Source of the DNA: Burkholderia sp.
Lineage (GTDB): Bacteria > Pseudomonadota > Gammaproteobacteria > Burkholderiales > Burkholderiaceae
Assembly: GCF_018375725.1 (NCBI RefSeq)
Contig: NZ_JAHACR010000158.1
Coordinates: 1-9,466 of the forward strand
Length of the DNA stretch: 9,466 nucleotides
Direction of reading: 5' to 3'
The notes under the pieces are model-generated. The model was not told the DNA's origin. It saw nothing but the letters and a program-made list of their open reading frames with translations, and ran no database searches. Position numbers and translations under genes: made by a program. Positions 1-5,932 of the stretch are shown in pieces. Every line of letters starts with the position of its first letter. The stretch's first letter is position 1.

Positions 1-9
1 CGGCAGCAC

Positions 10-43
10 AAAAAAATAACTCGCGATGGCGAGGTATTTTTTT
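10..43. terminator. Bidirectional rho-independent terminator hairpin
   Basis: An A-run and AATA (11-18) pair with TATTTTTT (35-42), and CTCGC (20-24) pairs with GCGAG (29-33) around a GATG loop, with one A/G mismatch. Read from either strand, a GC stem is followed by a run of T, so it can stop transcription in both directions. It lies about 130 bases past the DUF1841 stop and probably also closes a gene to the left of the window. The 129 bases between it and the DUF1841 stop hold only a small 7-bp hairpin (95-113) and no gene I can support. Confidence 0.8.
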
Positions 44-172
44 GGGGGGTGCTTCGCGTCGATCCCTGAAGCGCTTTTCTCCGGGAGACGGCGCGCATCG
101 TCAACAACGATGCATGACATCGCCCGTGCCGTGCTCGCGCGGGCAAGCTGTGCCGCCGTCAGCCAGCAGCAT

Positions 173-607
173 TCAGTCGCGCGACGCGCGACGCAGGATG
201 CGCTGCAGGTAGGCGTCGGTATCGGGCGGCGTGTTTGTCCGCTGCGCTTCCCAGATTGTCTCGCCGAGGCATTCCATGATCACGTGCTGCGCCTCGTGCG
301 TCGAGTCGAGCCGCGCGGCGAGCTTGTCATGCGCCGCGCGGATGCCGGGCGGCTGGTCGATCGACAGCTGTTCGCTGATCGCGAGATGCATCGACAGGTG
401 CAGAAACGGATTCGTGCGGCCTTCCTCGGGCGTGTACTCGCGCGTGGCGGCGCCGTCGGCGTCCGCGAGATCGTCGTGGTATTCGGGGTGCTCGACGATC
501 CAGTCCGCCGCGATTGCCTCCAGCGGGGTCAGGATTTCACCCGCGCGCTGCTTGCGCCAGGTCTCGATGAAAAAGCGACGCACTTCGTCGCGGCTGGGAT
601 TGAACAT
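173..607 (-). CDS. DUF1841 family protein of unknown function
   Basis: This is a 144-residue cytoplasmic protein with no signal peptide or membrane segment. The opening MFNPSRDEVRRFF and the blocks HPEYH (40-44), NPFLHLSMHLAISEQ (66-80) and HVIMECLGE (108-116) are typical of the proteobacterial DUF1841 family, whose function is not established. The length fits the family. The ATG at 607 is chosen because the family begins with MFNPSR; an in-frame ATG 16 codons upstream would add residues not expected in relatives. The Shine-Dalgarno is poor. The many conserved His residues (40, 44, 70, 74, 104, 108) could bind metal, but that is inference. The gene stands alone, divergent from the EamA transporter, and a TACAAT -10-like box at 654-659 may be its promoter. 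Confidence 0.9.
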   Translation of the reverse strand: MFNPSRDEVRRFFIETWRKQRAGEILTPLEAIAADWIVEHPEYHDDLADADGAATREYTPEEGRTNPFLHLSMHLAISEQLSIDQPPGIRAAHDKLAARLDSTHEAQHVIMECLGETIWEAQRTNTPPDTDAYLQRILRRASRD

Positions 608-653
608 GGTGGGAACCGTCGTGATCCGGCTTGGGGGGCATGCCGTGTCGCGC

Positions 654-659
654 ATTGTA
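654..659 (-). promoter_or_regulatory. Possible -10 box of the DUF1841 gene
   Basis: On the minus strand this reads TACAAT, a 5/6 match to the sigma70 -10 consensus, and would give a leader of about 40 bases. There is no recognisable -35 box 16-18 bases upstream, where the DNA is almost pure G/C, so the call is weak. The rest of the 608-784 divergent gap shows no convincing promoter for the plus-strand transporter; a poor TTATGC-16-GATAAA pair lies at about 713-740. Confidence 0.35.
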
Positions 660-784
660 CGCCGGCGCGGCGGCCGCTGCTGGCGCGGTGCGGACGCTCG
701 GGAAAGCGCCAGTTATGCCGCACGCGGGGCCGCCGATAAACTCGGACGATTTCCGTCATTCCTCTGCCGCTCATTTGTTTCGTC

Positions 785-1711
785 ATGACTACCTTTGCCC
801 GCTCGTCGTCCGGCGCCCTGCAGGGCGTGTTCTATGTCGCGCTGTCCGCCGCCGCATTCGGCGGGATGGCGATCTTCGGCCGCTATGCCTATGCAGGCGG
901 CGTCGACGTGCTGGGCCTGTTGATCGTGCGTTTCGCGATCGGCGCTGCGGTGCTCGGTGCGATCGCCGTGCGCCGCGGCGTGGCGTGGCCGCGTCCACGC
1001 GCGCTCGCACCGCTGGTCGCGATGGGTGCGCTCGGCTATGTAGGGCAGTCGTTTTGCTATTTCAGCGCACTCCAGCACGCGCAGGCGAGCCTCGTCGCAC
1101 TATTGCTGTACCTGTATCCCGCATTCGTCACGTTGCTGGCCGCATGGTGGCTGGGCGAGCGGCTCACGCGCGTGAAGATCGTCGCGCTCGTGCTGTGTGT
1201 CGCGGGCTCGGCGCTGATGGTCGGCGGCGGTCATGGCGAGCCGCTCGGCATCGGGCTCGCGCTGGCCGCCGCGGTGATCTATTCGCTGTACATCGTCGCG
1301 GGGACGAAGGCGACGCGCGGGATCGATCCGCTCGCGACGACCGCGGTCATCTGCATGTCGGCAACCGGGATGTTGCTGCTGATCGCGCTCGCGCGCACGG
1401 CGTCCGGCTCGCCGCCGCACTGGCCGGTCACGGCAGGCGGCTGGGCGGCGATGCTGGCGATCGCGCTGGTCTCGACGGTCGCCGCGATGCTCGCGTTCTT
1501 CGCGGGGCTCGCGCGGCTGGGGGCGGCACGCACGTCGATGCTGTCGACGCTCGAACCGGTCGTGACCGTCGCGTTGGCCGCCATGTTGTTCGGCGAAGCG
1601 TTGACACCGATGCAGTGGGCGGGCGGCGTGGCGATTCTTGCCGCGGTGCTGGCGCTCGTCCGCGCGGGCGGCGCGGCGGCCGACGACGCGACCGCGACGT
1701 CCAACGCGTAA
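785..1711 (+). CDS. EamA-domain DMT-superfamily transporter
   Basis: This 308-residue inner-membrane protein has about ten hydrophobic segments in two EamA repeats, roughly residues 13-144 and 155-292. It is the usual length and form for the drug/metabolite transporter superfamily, which includes exporters of amino acids and other metabolites. Each repeat ends with the family pattern: YLYPAFVTLLAAWWLGERLT (109-128) in the first and STLEPVVTVALAAMLFGEAL (253-272) in the second. The substrate cannot be told from sequence. The ATG at 785 puts the first helix straight after a short polar N-terminus, but no clear Shine-Dalgarno precedes it. The gene is monocistronic, divergent from DUF1841 and convergent with nth, with only 39 bases between the two stops. 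Confidence 0.93.
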   Translation: MTTFARSSSGALQGVFYVALSAAAFGGMAIFGRYAYAGGVDVLGLLIVRFAIGAAVLGAIAVRRGVAWPRPRALAPLVAMGALGYVGQSFCYFSALQHAQASLVALLLYLYPAFVTLLAAWWLGERLTRVKIVALVLCVAGSALMVGGGHGEPLGIGLALAAAVIYSLYIVAGTKATRGIDPLATTAVICMSATGMLLLIALARTASGSPPHWPVTAGGWAAMLAIALVSTVAAMLAFFAGLARLGAARTSMLSTLEPVVTVALAAMLFGEALTPMQWAGGVAILAAVLALVRAGGAAADDATATSNA

Positions 1712-1744
1712 GCAAAGCGCAAACCGCAAACCGCGCTTACGCGT
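1704..1744. terminator. Convergent hairpin between the transporter and nth
   Basis: ACGCGTAAGC (1704-1713) and GCTTACGCGT (1735-1744) form a perfect 10-bp inverted repeat that includes the transporter's TAA stop. The 21-base loop carries two head-to-tail copies of CAAACCG (1720-1733). No T-run follows on either side, so a classical intrinsic terminator is not proven. Its position between two facing stop codons makes a transcription-end or mRNA 3'-end structure the best guess. Confidence 0.45.
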
Positions 1745-1750
1745 GCCGGC

Positions 1751-2395
1751 TCACTCGATCGGCGCGGGTGTCTTCGGTTTGTATTCGCACAGCGGCTCGA
1801 TCGCGCAGTGCCAGCATTCGGGCTTGCGCGCCTTGCAGACATAGCGTCCGAGCAAAATCAGCCAGTGATGGGCGTCGTGCACGAATTCCTTCGGCGTGAA
1901 TTTCTCGAGTGCGGCCTCGACCGCCTTCACGTCCTTGCCGGGTGCGAGCCCGGTGCGGTTCGCGACGCGGAAGATATGCGTGTCGACCGCGATCGTCGGA
2001 TGCCCGAACGCCGTATTCAGCACCACGTTGGCGGTCTTGCGGCCCACGCCCGGCAGGCTTTCGAGTGCTTCGCGGCTGGCCGGCACTTCGCCGCCGAAAC
2101 GCTCGAGCAGGAGCCTGCACGTCGCGACCACGTTCTTCGCCTTCGTCCGGTACAGGCCGATCGTCTTGATGTACCCGGCGACGCCTTCCTCGCCGAGCGC
2201 GATAATCTGCTGCGGCGTATTCGCGACCGGGAACATCCGGCGCATGGCCTTGTTGACCGACACGTCGGTCGCCTGTGCGGACAGCATGACCGCGATCAGC
2301 AGTTCGAACGGCGTCGAGTATTCGAGTTCGGTCGTCGGAGTCGGATTCAGGCTTTGCAGTGTTTCGAAGATCGCGCGTCGTTTGCTGGCGTTCAT
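1751..2395 (-). CDS. nth: Endonuclease III, DNA glycosylase/AP lyase
   Basis: This 214-residue enzyme removes oxidised pyrimidines (thymine glycol and related bases) from DNA and nicks the abasic site, starting base excision repair. The helix-hairpin-helix LPGVGRKTA (114-122) carries the catalytic Lys120. The catalytic Asp138 is in VDTH. The [4Fe-4S] loop is C187-x6-C194-x2-C197-x5-C203. These residue numbers equal those of the E. coli enzyme, so the protein is full length and should be active. The start codon overlaps the rsxB stop as ATGA, so nth is the second gene of an rsxB-nth operon and is probably translated by coupling. No separate promoter is apparent. Confidence 0.98.
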   Translation of the reverse strand: MNASKRRAIFETLQSLNPTPTTELEYSTPFELLIAVMLSAQATDVSVNKAMRRMFPVANTPQQIIALGEEGVAGYIKTIGLYRTKAKNVVATCRLLLERFGGEVPASREALESLPGVGRKTANVVLNTAFGHPTIAVDTHIFRVANRTGLAPGKDVKAVEAALEKFTPKEFVHDAHHWLILLGRYVCKARKPECWHCAIEPLCEYKPKTPAPIE

Positions 2396-3273
2396 GGTTG
2401 TTTCGTGTCGGGCGAGCCGGACGTGCCGTCGTCGTTCGAGGACGGATTGTCGCCGGCTTCCTGCGCCTGTTTTTCCTGTTCGGCAAGCCGCTTGCGGCGC
2501 GCTTCGGCCGCGTCGATCTGCGCCTGGACGGCGTCGCTCACGCCTTCGGTGTTCTTCGGTGCATCGCCCTGTGCGGCGAGCGCTTCCTTTTTCTTGCGCG
2601 CGCGTTCGAGTGCGGCGGCAATGATCGCGCGCTTCCTCGCCTCGGCGTCCGTCGCCGTATCGACCGGTGCGCCGGGCTGTTCGGCCGATTGCCCGGCCGG
2701 CTGCGCGGGGGCGGCCGCCGTGCTCGCGGTGCGCCGCGCGGCCGCGCGCGCCTCGGCCGCTTCGCGTTCGCGGCGCTGGCGCGCGAGCCGGCGGTCGTGG
2801 CGTTCGCGTGCGTCGTCGGCCTGTTGTTGTGTCCAGGCGTCCCAGCCGGTGCGTTCGCCCGTTACCGGGATCATCGCGATGCAATCGACCGGGCAGGGCG
2901 GCACGCACAGGTCGCAGCCGGTGCACAGCGACTCGATGACCGTATGCATCTGCTTGGGCGCGCCGGCGATCGCATCGACCGGGCACGCCTGCATGCACAG
3001 CGTGCAGCCGATGCAGAGCTGCTCGTCGATGAATGCGACGCGGCGCGGGCGTTCCTCGCCATTGATCGGGTTGATCGGGATGACGGGCCTGCCGAGCAGG
3101 CGCGCGAGGCGTGCGACGCCCTCGGCGCCGCCGGGCGGACACTGGTTGTAATTGGCCTCGCCGGCGGCGACCGCCTCGGCGTACGGGCGGCAGCCGTCAT
3201 AGCCGCACTTCGTGCATTGCGTCTGGGGAAGCAGATCTTCGATGCGATCCGCGAGTGTCTTGGAGTCGGTCAC
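2392..3273 (-). CDS. rsxB: RsxB/RnfB-type poly-[4Fe-4S] electron transfer protein, without membrane anchor
   Basis: This 293-residue protein is built from iron-sulfur modules. An N-terminal Fe-S domain has C20-x2-C23-x4-C28-x16-C45, within CTKCGYDGCRPYAEA and QCPPGG. Two ferredoxin clusters follow: C87/C90/C93/C97 and C117/C120/C123/C127. Residues 140-293 form a charged, Ala-rich, probably coiled-coil tail with no known fold. E. coli RsxB has a hydrophobic N-terminal anchor of about 25 residues and works with RsxA, C, D, G and E; here the anchor is absent, the protein starts just before the Fe-S domain, and no partner gene is next to it. It is therefore probably a soluble electron carrier with an unknown partner. 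The start is GTG with no clear Shine-Dalgarno. It is followed by nth with an ATGA overlap. Confidence 0.92.
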   Translation of the reverse strand: MTDSKTLADRIEDLLPQTQCTKCGYDGCRPYAEAVAAGEANYNQCPPGGAEGVARLARLLGRPVIPINPINGEERPRRVAFIDEQLCIGCTLCMQACPVDAIAGAPKQMHTVIESLCTGCDLCVPPCPVDCIAMIPVTGERTGWDAWTQQQADDARERHDRRLARQRREREAAEARAAARRTASTAAAPAQPAGQSAEQPGAPVDTATDAEARKRAIIAAALERARKKKEALAAQGDAPKNTEGVSDAVQAQIDAAEARRKRLAEQEKQAQEAGDNPSSNDDGTSGSPDTKQP

Positions 3274-3334
3274 GGTGACAACGGGCGCCGGTGCGCCGAA
3301 TGTCTCGCGGCCGCACGCGAGGCGCGGCCGGACG

Positions 3335-3356
3335 AGTTTGGCAAAACTGAATTATC
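3335..3356 (-). promoter_or_regulatory. Possible rsxB -10 box with overlapping operator-like inverted repeat
   Basis: On the minus strand GATAAT (3356-3351) matches the sigma70 -10 consensus at 5 of 6 positions, but a good -35 is missing. Just downstream, where transcription would start, AGTTT (3335-3339) and AAACT (3344-3348) form a 14-bp near-palindrome with 6 of 7 half-site positions symmetric. Such a place would suit a repressor, and the divergent TetR-family protein is the obvious candidate. Binding is inference only. Confidence 0.3.
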
Positions 3357-3370
3357 GCCGATTTCCCGCA

Positions 3371-3399
3371 TTGCGCTGGACGTCGACTGTGCGCATAAT
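3371..3399 (+). promoter_or_regulatory. Sigma70-type promoter of the tetR-family gene
   Basis: TTGCGC (3371-3376) and CATAAT (3394-3399) are separated by exactly 17 bases; the -10 matches consensus at 5 of 6 positions and the -35 at 3 of 6. The expected start, near 3406, lies in the 8-bp palindrome AAGCGCTT (3402-3409). This gives a leader of about 120 bases, which contains the 29-codon reading frame described separately. Confidence 0.55.
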
Positions 3400-3440
3400 C
3401 GAAGCGCTTTTTTGCAGGGGCGCAGCAGGAGGGACGCCGC

Positions 3441-3530
3441 GTGCGGCGTGCCCGTTCCAGTGTCGCCAGCGCCAATGCGGTGGGGCGACGATCCGGATCA
3501 AGCGGCTCATACAGCAAAACGCCACCATGA
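3441..3530 (+). CDS. Possible 29-codon leader reading frame coupled to the tetR-family gene
   Basis: A strong AGGAGG (3427-3432) is followed after 8 bases by GTG (3441). The frame runs for 29 codons and ends in TGA (3528-3530), which overlaps the regulator's ATG (3527-3529) as ATGA. The regulator has no Shine-Dalgarno of its own, so translation of this frame may deliver ribosomes to it. The predicted peptide begins MRRARSSVASANAVG and ends SKTPP; it has no domain. Codons such as CGA, TCA and GGA are uncommon in the neighbouring genes, which suggests a leader rather than a selected protein. The overlap could also be chance. Confidence 0.4.
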   Translation: MRRARSSVASANAVGRRSGSSGSYSKTPP

Positions 3531-4159
3531 ATCAGCCAAAAATCAAAAGAGATCCCGAAGGCACGCGTCGCCGCATCCTGATGGCCGCAGCCGAAGAATT
3601 CGCGAACGGGGGATTGTTCGGCGCCCGCGTCGACCAGATCGCGCGCCGGGCGGAGACCAACGAGCGCATGCTCTATTACTACTTCGGCAGCAAGGAGCAG
3701 CTGTTCACCGCCGTGCTCGAACACGCGTTCTCCGCACTGACCGAAGCCGAGCGCGTGCTCGAGCTGGACGGCGTCGCGCCGGTCGAGGCGGTGACGCGGC
3801 TCGCGCATTTCGTCTGGGACTATTACCGCGATCACCCGGAACTGCTGCGGCTCATCAACAACGAGAACCTGCACGAGGCGCGCTACCTGCACAAGTCGAC
3901 GCGGATCCGCGAGATGATCTCGCCGATCGTCGCCATGCTCGGCAACGTGCTCACGCGCGGCCAGAAGGCCGGGCTCTTTCGCAACGACGTCGATCCGCTG
4001 CGCCTTTACGTGACCTTGTCCGGGCTCGGCTACTACATCGTGTCGAACCGCTTCACGCTGGCCGCGACGCTCGGCCGCGACTTCAGCGCCGAGGACGAGC
4101 GCGCTGAAATGGTCAGGATGAACACCGAGGTATTGCTCGCCTATCTGCTGCGGCGCTGA
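3527..4159 (+). CDS. TetR/AcrR-family transcriptional regulator
   Basis: This 210-residue protein has the normal TetR length and layout. Residues 12-60 form the three-helix DNA-binding domain (TRRRILMAAAEEFANGG, then VDQIARRAETNERMLYYYFG with the helix-turn-helix at about 35-54, then SKEQLF). Residues 85-210 form an all-helical ligand-binding and dimerisation domain with NNENLHEARYLHKS (111-124), a pattern shared by a broad group of uncharacterised proteobacterial regulators. It would act as a ligand-responsive DNA-binding dimer, usually a repressor. The inducer cannot be told. The ATG at 3527 is the only start that gives the usual short N-terminal arm. It is divergent from rsxB-nth and so may control that operon and itself. 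There is no Shine-Dalgarno directly upstream. Confidence 0.93.
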   Translation: MNQPKIKRDPEGTRRRILMAAAEEFANGGLFGARVDQIARRAETNERMLYYYFGSKEQLFTAVLEHAFSALTEAERVLELDGVAPVEAVTRLAHFVWDYYRDHPELLRLINNENLHEARYLHKSTRIREMISPIVAMLGNVLTRGQKAGLFRNDVDPLRLYVTLSGLGYYIVSNRFTLAATLGRDFSAEDERAEMVRMNTEVLLAYLLRR

Positions 4160-4181
4160 GCGTCGTACGCCGCATGAACGA

Positions 4182-4209
4182 ACGCCGCCGTGCGCGGGCA
4201 CGGCGGCGT
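4182..4209 (-). terminator. Terminator hairpin for phaZ
   Basis: ACGCCGCCGTGC (4182-4193) and GCACGGCGGCGT (4198-4209) make a perfect 12-bp stem with a 4-base loop. Read on the minus strand, the stem is followed by TTCGTTC, a modest T-rich tail, so it best serves transcripts coming from phaZ. On the plus strand no T-run follows. Confidence 0.6.
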
Positions 4210-4226
4210 GAATGAGATGATCGGCT

Positions 4227-4270
4227 CGATCCCCACTCAGCGGACTACGCTGGGTGGGGATCGTTCTTTT
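4227..4270 (+). terminator. Rho-independent terminator of the tetR-family gene
   Basis: The arms 4227-4242 and 4248-4263 form a 16-bp stem (CGATCCCC... with ...GGGGATCG, one G-T pair) closed by the loop GACTA and followed on the plus strand by TTCTTTT. This is a good intrinsic terminator for transcription leaving tetR. It lies inside the 3' flank of phaZ, which ends at 4283, and can also fold in that transcript. Confidence 0.75.
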
Positions 4271-4282
4271 GCGATGTGCGGG

Positions 4283-5722
4283 TCAGGCCGCCTTGCGGTT
4301 GCGTGCCGGCTTCGCCCGCTTGCCGGCGCGTTTCGCGGCGGGCGCTGCGGCCGGCGCGTTCGCGGGTGCGCGTTTCGCGGAAACGGTCTTCGAGGGCGCG
4401 GCCTGCGGGTGCGCAGCCGGTACCGCCGCGAGCGGCGTGGCCGCCGGCACGTCCGGGTGATCCTGCGTCGCACTGGGCTTCGGCATGTGCTCGCGGATGA
4501 AGTCGCGCAATTGCGGATAAATGATCGTGCGCCAGCGGCGCCCGGAGAAGATCCCGTAGTGACCGCACTTTTCCGCCGTCAGGCTGCGGCGCTGGCTTGG
4601 CGGGATGCCGGTGCACAGCTCGTGTGCGACGTGCGTCTGGCCGCAGCCGGAGATGTCGTCGAGTTCGCCTTCGATCGTCATCAGCGCGGTGTGCCGGATG
4701 TCCTGCGGGCGCACGCGTTCGCCGCCGATCTCCCATGTGCCTTCGGCGAGACGGAATTCCTGGAACACGATGCGGATCGTCTCGAGGTAATACTCGGCGG
4801 CCATGTCGAGCACCGCGTTGTATTCGTCATAGAAATTGCGGTGCGCCTCGGCGTCGTCTTCGTCGCCGCGCAGCAGGCTCTGATAGAAGTCCCAATGCGA
4901 CTGCGCATGCCGCTCCGGATTCATCGCGACGAAGCCCGCGTGCTGAAGAAAGCCCGGGTAGACCTGGCGGCCTTCGCCCGGGTAGTTCGCCGGCACGGTG
5001 TGGATCACGTTGTTCTCGAACCAGGCGATCGAATGCTGCGTCGCCAGCGAGTTCACCGACGTCGGGCTGCGGCGCGCGTCGATCGGACCGCCCATCATCG
5101 TCATCGTGAGCGGGGTGTCCTCGCCGCGGCTTGCCATCAGCGAGATCGCCGCGAGCACCGGTACCGTCGGCTGGCATACCGAGATCACGTGCAGGTTGCG
5201 CGCGCCGATATGGCGGATGAATTCCTGGATGTACGCAACGTAGTCGTGCAAATGGAACGGGCCGGCCTCGACCGGCACCATCCGTGCGTCGATCCAGTCG
5301 GTGATGTAGACCTTGTGATCCTGCAGCAGCGTGCGCACGGTGTCGCGCAGCAGCGTCGAGTGGTGTCCGGACAGCGGCGCGCAGACCAGCACGACCGGCT
5401 CGTCCTTCATCCGGCCGACGGCTTCGGCGTCATCCGCGTAACGCTTGAAGCGCAGCAGCCGGCAGAACGGCTTCTCGACGATCGTCTGCTCGACGACGGG
5501 AATGTTGCGGCCGTCCCGGACGATCTGGTGGATGTTGAATTCGGGTTTCTCGTAGTCCTTGCCGAGCCGGTACAGCAGTTCGTACGCGGCGGCCATGCGC
5601 GTCGCGCCGGGCATCAGCGAAAACGGGCTGGACGGATTTGCGAACGATTTCGATGCGGCCTGGGCCCAGGCCGTGAGCGGGCTGAGCATCGCCCGTTGGA
5701 ATTCGTGCAGTTGGTAAAGCAT
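4283..5722 (-). CDS. phaZ: Intracellular polyhydroxybutyrate depolymerase
   Basis: This 479-residue enzyme hydrolyses native polyhydroxybutyrate granules in the cytoplasm to release stored carbon. It matches the class represented by Cupriavidus necator (Ralstonia eutropha) PhaZ1, in which a cysteine replaces the serine of the lipase box. Here Cys183 lies in SVCQPT, Asp355 in GELDDIS and His388 in KCGHYG, the same positions as the triad of that enzyme. The start MLYQLHEFQRAM is the family start and is preceded by GGGAG at 5728-5732; 33 upstream in-frame codons are excluded. The alpha/beta-hydrolase core ends near residue 412, and a Lys/Ala/Pro-rich tail of about 65 residues follows, longer than in C. 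necator PhaZ1 (419 residues). It is downstream of GH15 on the same strand but has its own likely promoter. Confidence 0.97.
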   Translation of the reverse strand: MLYQLHEFQRAMLSPLTAWAQAASKSFANPSSPFSLMPGATRMAAAYELLYRLGKDYEKPEFNIHQIVRDGRNIPVVEQTIVEKPFCRLLRFKRYADDAEAVGRMKDEPVVLVCAPLSGHHSTLLRDTVRTLLQDHKVYITDWIDARMVPVEAGPFHLHDYVAYIQEFIRHIGARNLHVISVCQPTVPVLAAISLMASRGEDTPLTMTMMGGPIDARRSPTSVNSLATQHSIAWFENNVIHTVPANYPGEGRQVYPGFLQHAGFVAMNPERHAQSHWDFYQSLLRGDEDDAEAHRNFYDEYNAVLDMAAEYYLETIRIVFQEFRLAEGTWEIGGERVRPQDIRHTALMTIEGELDDISGCGQTHVAHELCTGIPPSQRRSLTAEKCGHYGIFSGRRWRTIIYPQLRDFIREHMPKPSATQDHPDVPAATPLAAVPAAHPQAAPSKTVSAKRAPANAPAAAPAAKRAGKRAKPARNRKAA

Positions 5723-5727
5723 GCAGG

Positions 5728-5740
5728 CTCCCGCTGGGAG
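5728..5740 (-). promoter_or_regulatory. phaZ ribosome binding site inside a short hairpin
   Basis: On the minus strand the sequence is CTCCC-AGC-GGGAG, followed by CCTGC and the phaZ ATG. GGGAG is the Shine-Dalgarno that sets the start, and it can pair fully with the CTCCC just before it in a 5-bp stem with a 3-base loop. The stem is short, so whether it limits ribosome access is open. Confidence 0.5.
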
Positions 5741-5830
5741 AACGGCGCGCGACCGTGGCGGCGTATGTCGCGGCGTGCCGTGTGGGTCGGCGACCGGCCG
5801 TAGCGCCCCGCAGCCGGTCAATCGCAGTCG

Positions 5831-5859
5831 ATCATATCGAACTACGATACGTGCCGCAA
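5831..5859 (-). promoter_or_regulatory. Sigma70-type promoter of phaZ
   Basis: On the minus strand TTGCGG (5859-5854) and TATGAT (5836-5831) are separated by 17 bases; the -10 matches consensus at 5 of 6 positions. Upstream of the -35 are A-runs on the same strand (5892-5887 and 5880-5876) that could act as an UP element or bend the DNA. The leader to the phaZ start would be about 100 bases and contains a 7-bp inverted repeat, GACCGGC/GCCGGTC (5792-5819). This suggests phaZ can be transcribed independently of GH15. Confidence 0.55.
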
Positions 5860-5932
5860 TGCAGCATTTCCCTGATTTTTCATGAATTTTTTGCGATTTG
5901 ACGTTTTCTGAAGAACATCGCGATACGCGGTT

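Noticed and set aside
95..113. GCATCGT-CAACA-ACGATGC hairpin downstream of the DUF1841 gene
   Set aside because: The 7-bp stem has no T-tail in either direction, and the stronger two-sided terminator at 10-43 already serves this position.
176..192. GTCGCGC-GAC-GCGCGAC palindrome at the end of the DUF1841 gene
   Set aside because: It lies in codons for the Arg-rich C-terminus, has no T-tail, and is the kind of G/C repeat common in this composition.
631..1899. 422-codon plus-strand frame overlapping the EamA transporter
   Set aside because: It is Arg/Ala-rich and lacks membrane segments, whereas the frame starting at 785 gives a normal ten-helix transporter.
2891..2898. GGGCAGGG, a match to the KOPS sequence read by FtsK
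   Set aside because: A single 8-base match in GC-rich coding DNA is expected by chance, and no strand bias can be judged from one site.
1751..3142. 463-codon frame running from within rsxB into nth, suggesting a fusion
   Set aside because: The first part is an Arg-rich shadow of rsxB. Only the part from the ATG at 2395 encodes endonuclease III.
2359..4107. 582-codon plus-strand frame crossing rsxB and tetR
   Set aside because: It is antisense to rsxB and then out of frame inside tetR. Two well-recognised genes explain the same DNA.
4190..5803. 537-codon open frame on the plus strand, antisense to phaZ
   Set aside because: The composition is that of a shadow frame, and it fully overlaps phaZ, whose catalytic triad is intact.
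5876..5892. T-runs around TCATGA, considered as a GH15 terminator
   Set aside because: The arms are both T-rich on the same strand and cannot pair with each other, and no GC stem precedes them. A-tracts upstream of the phaZ promoter are a better reading.
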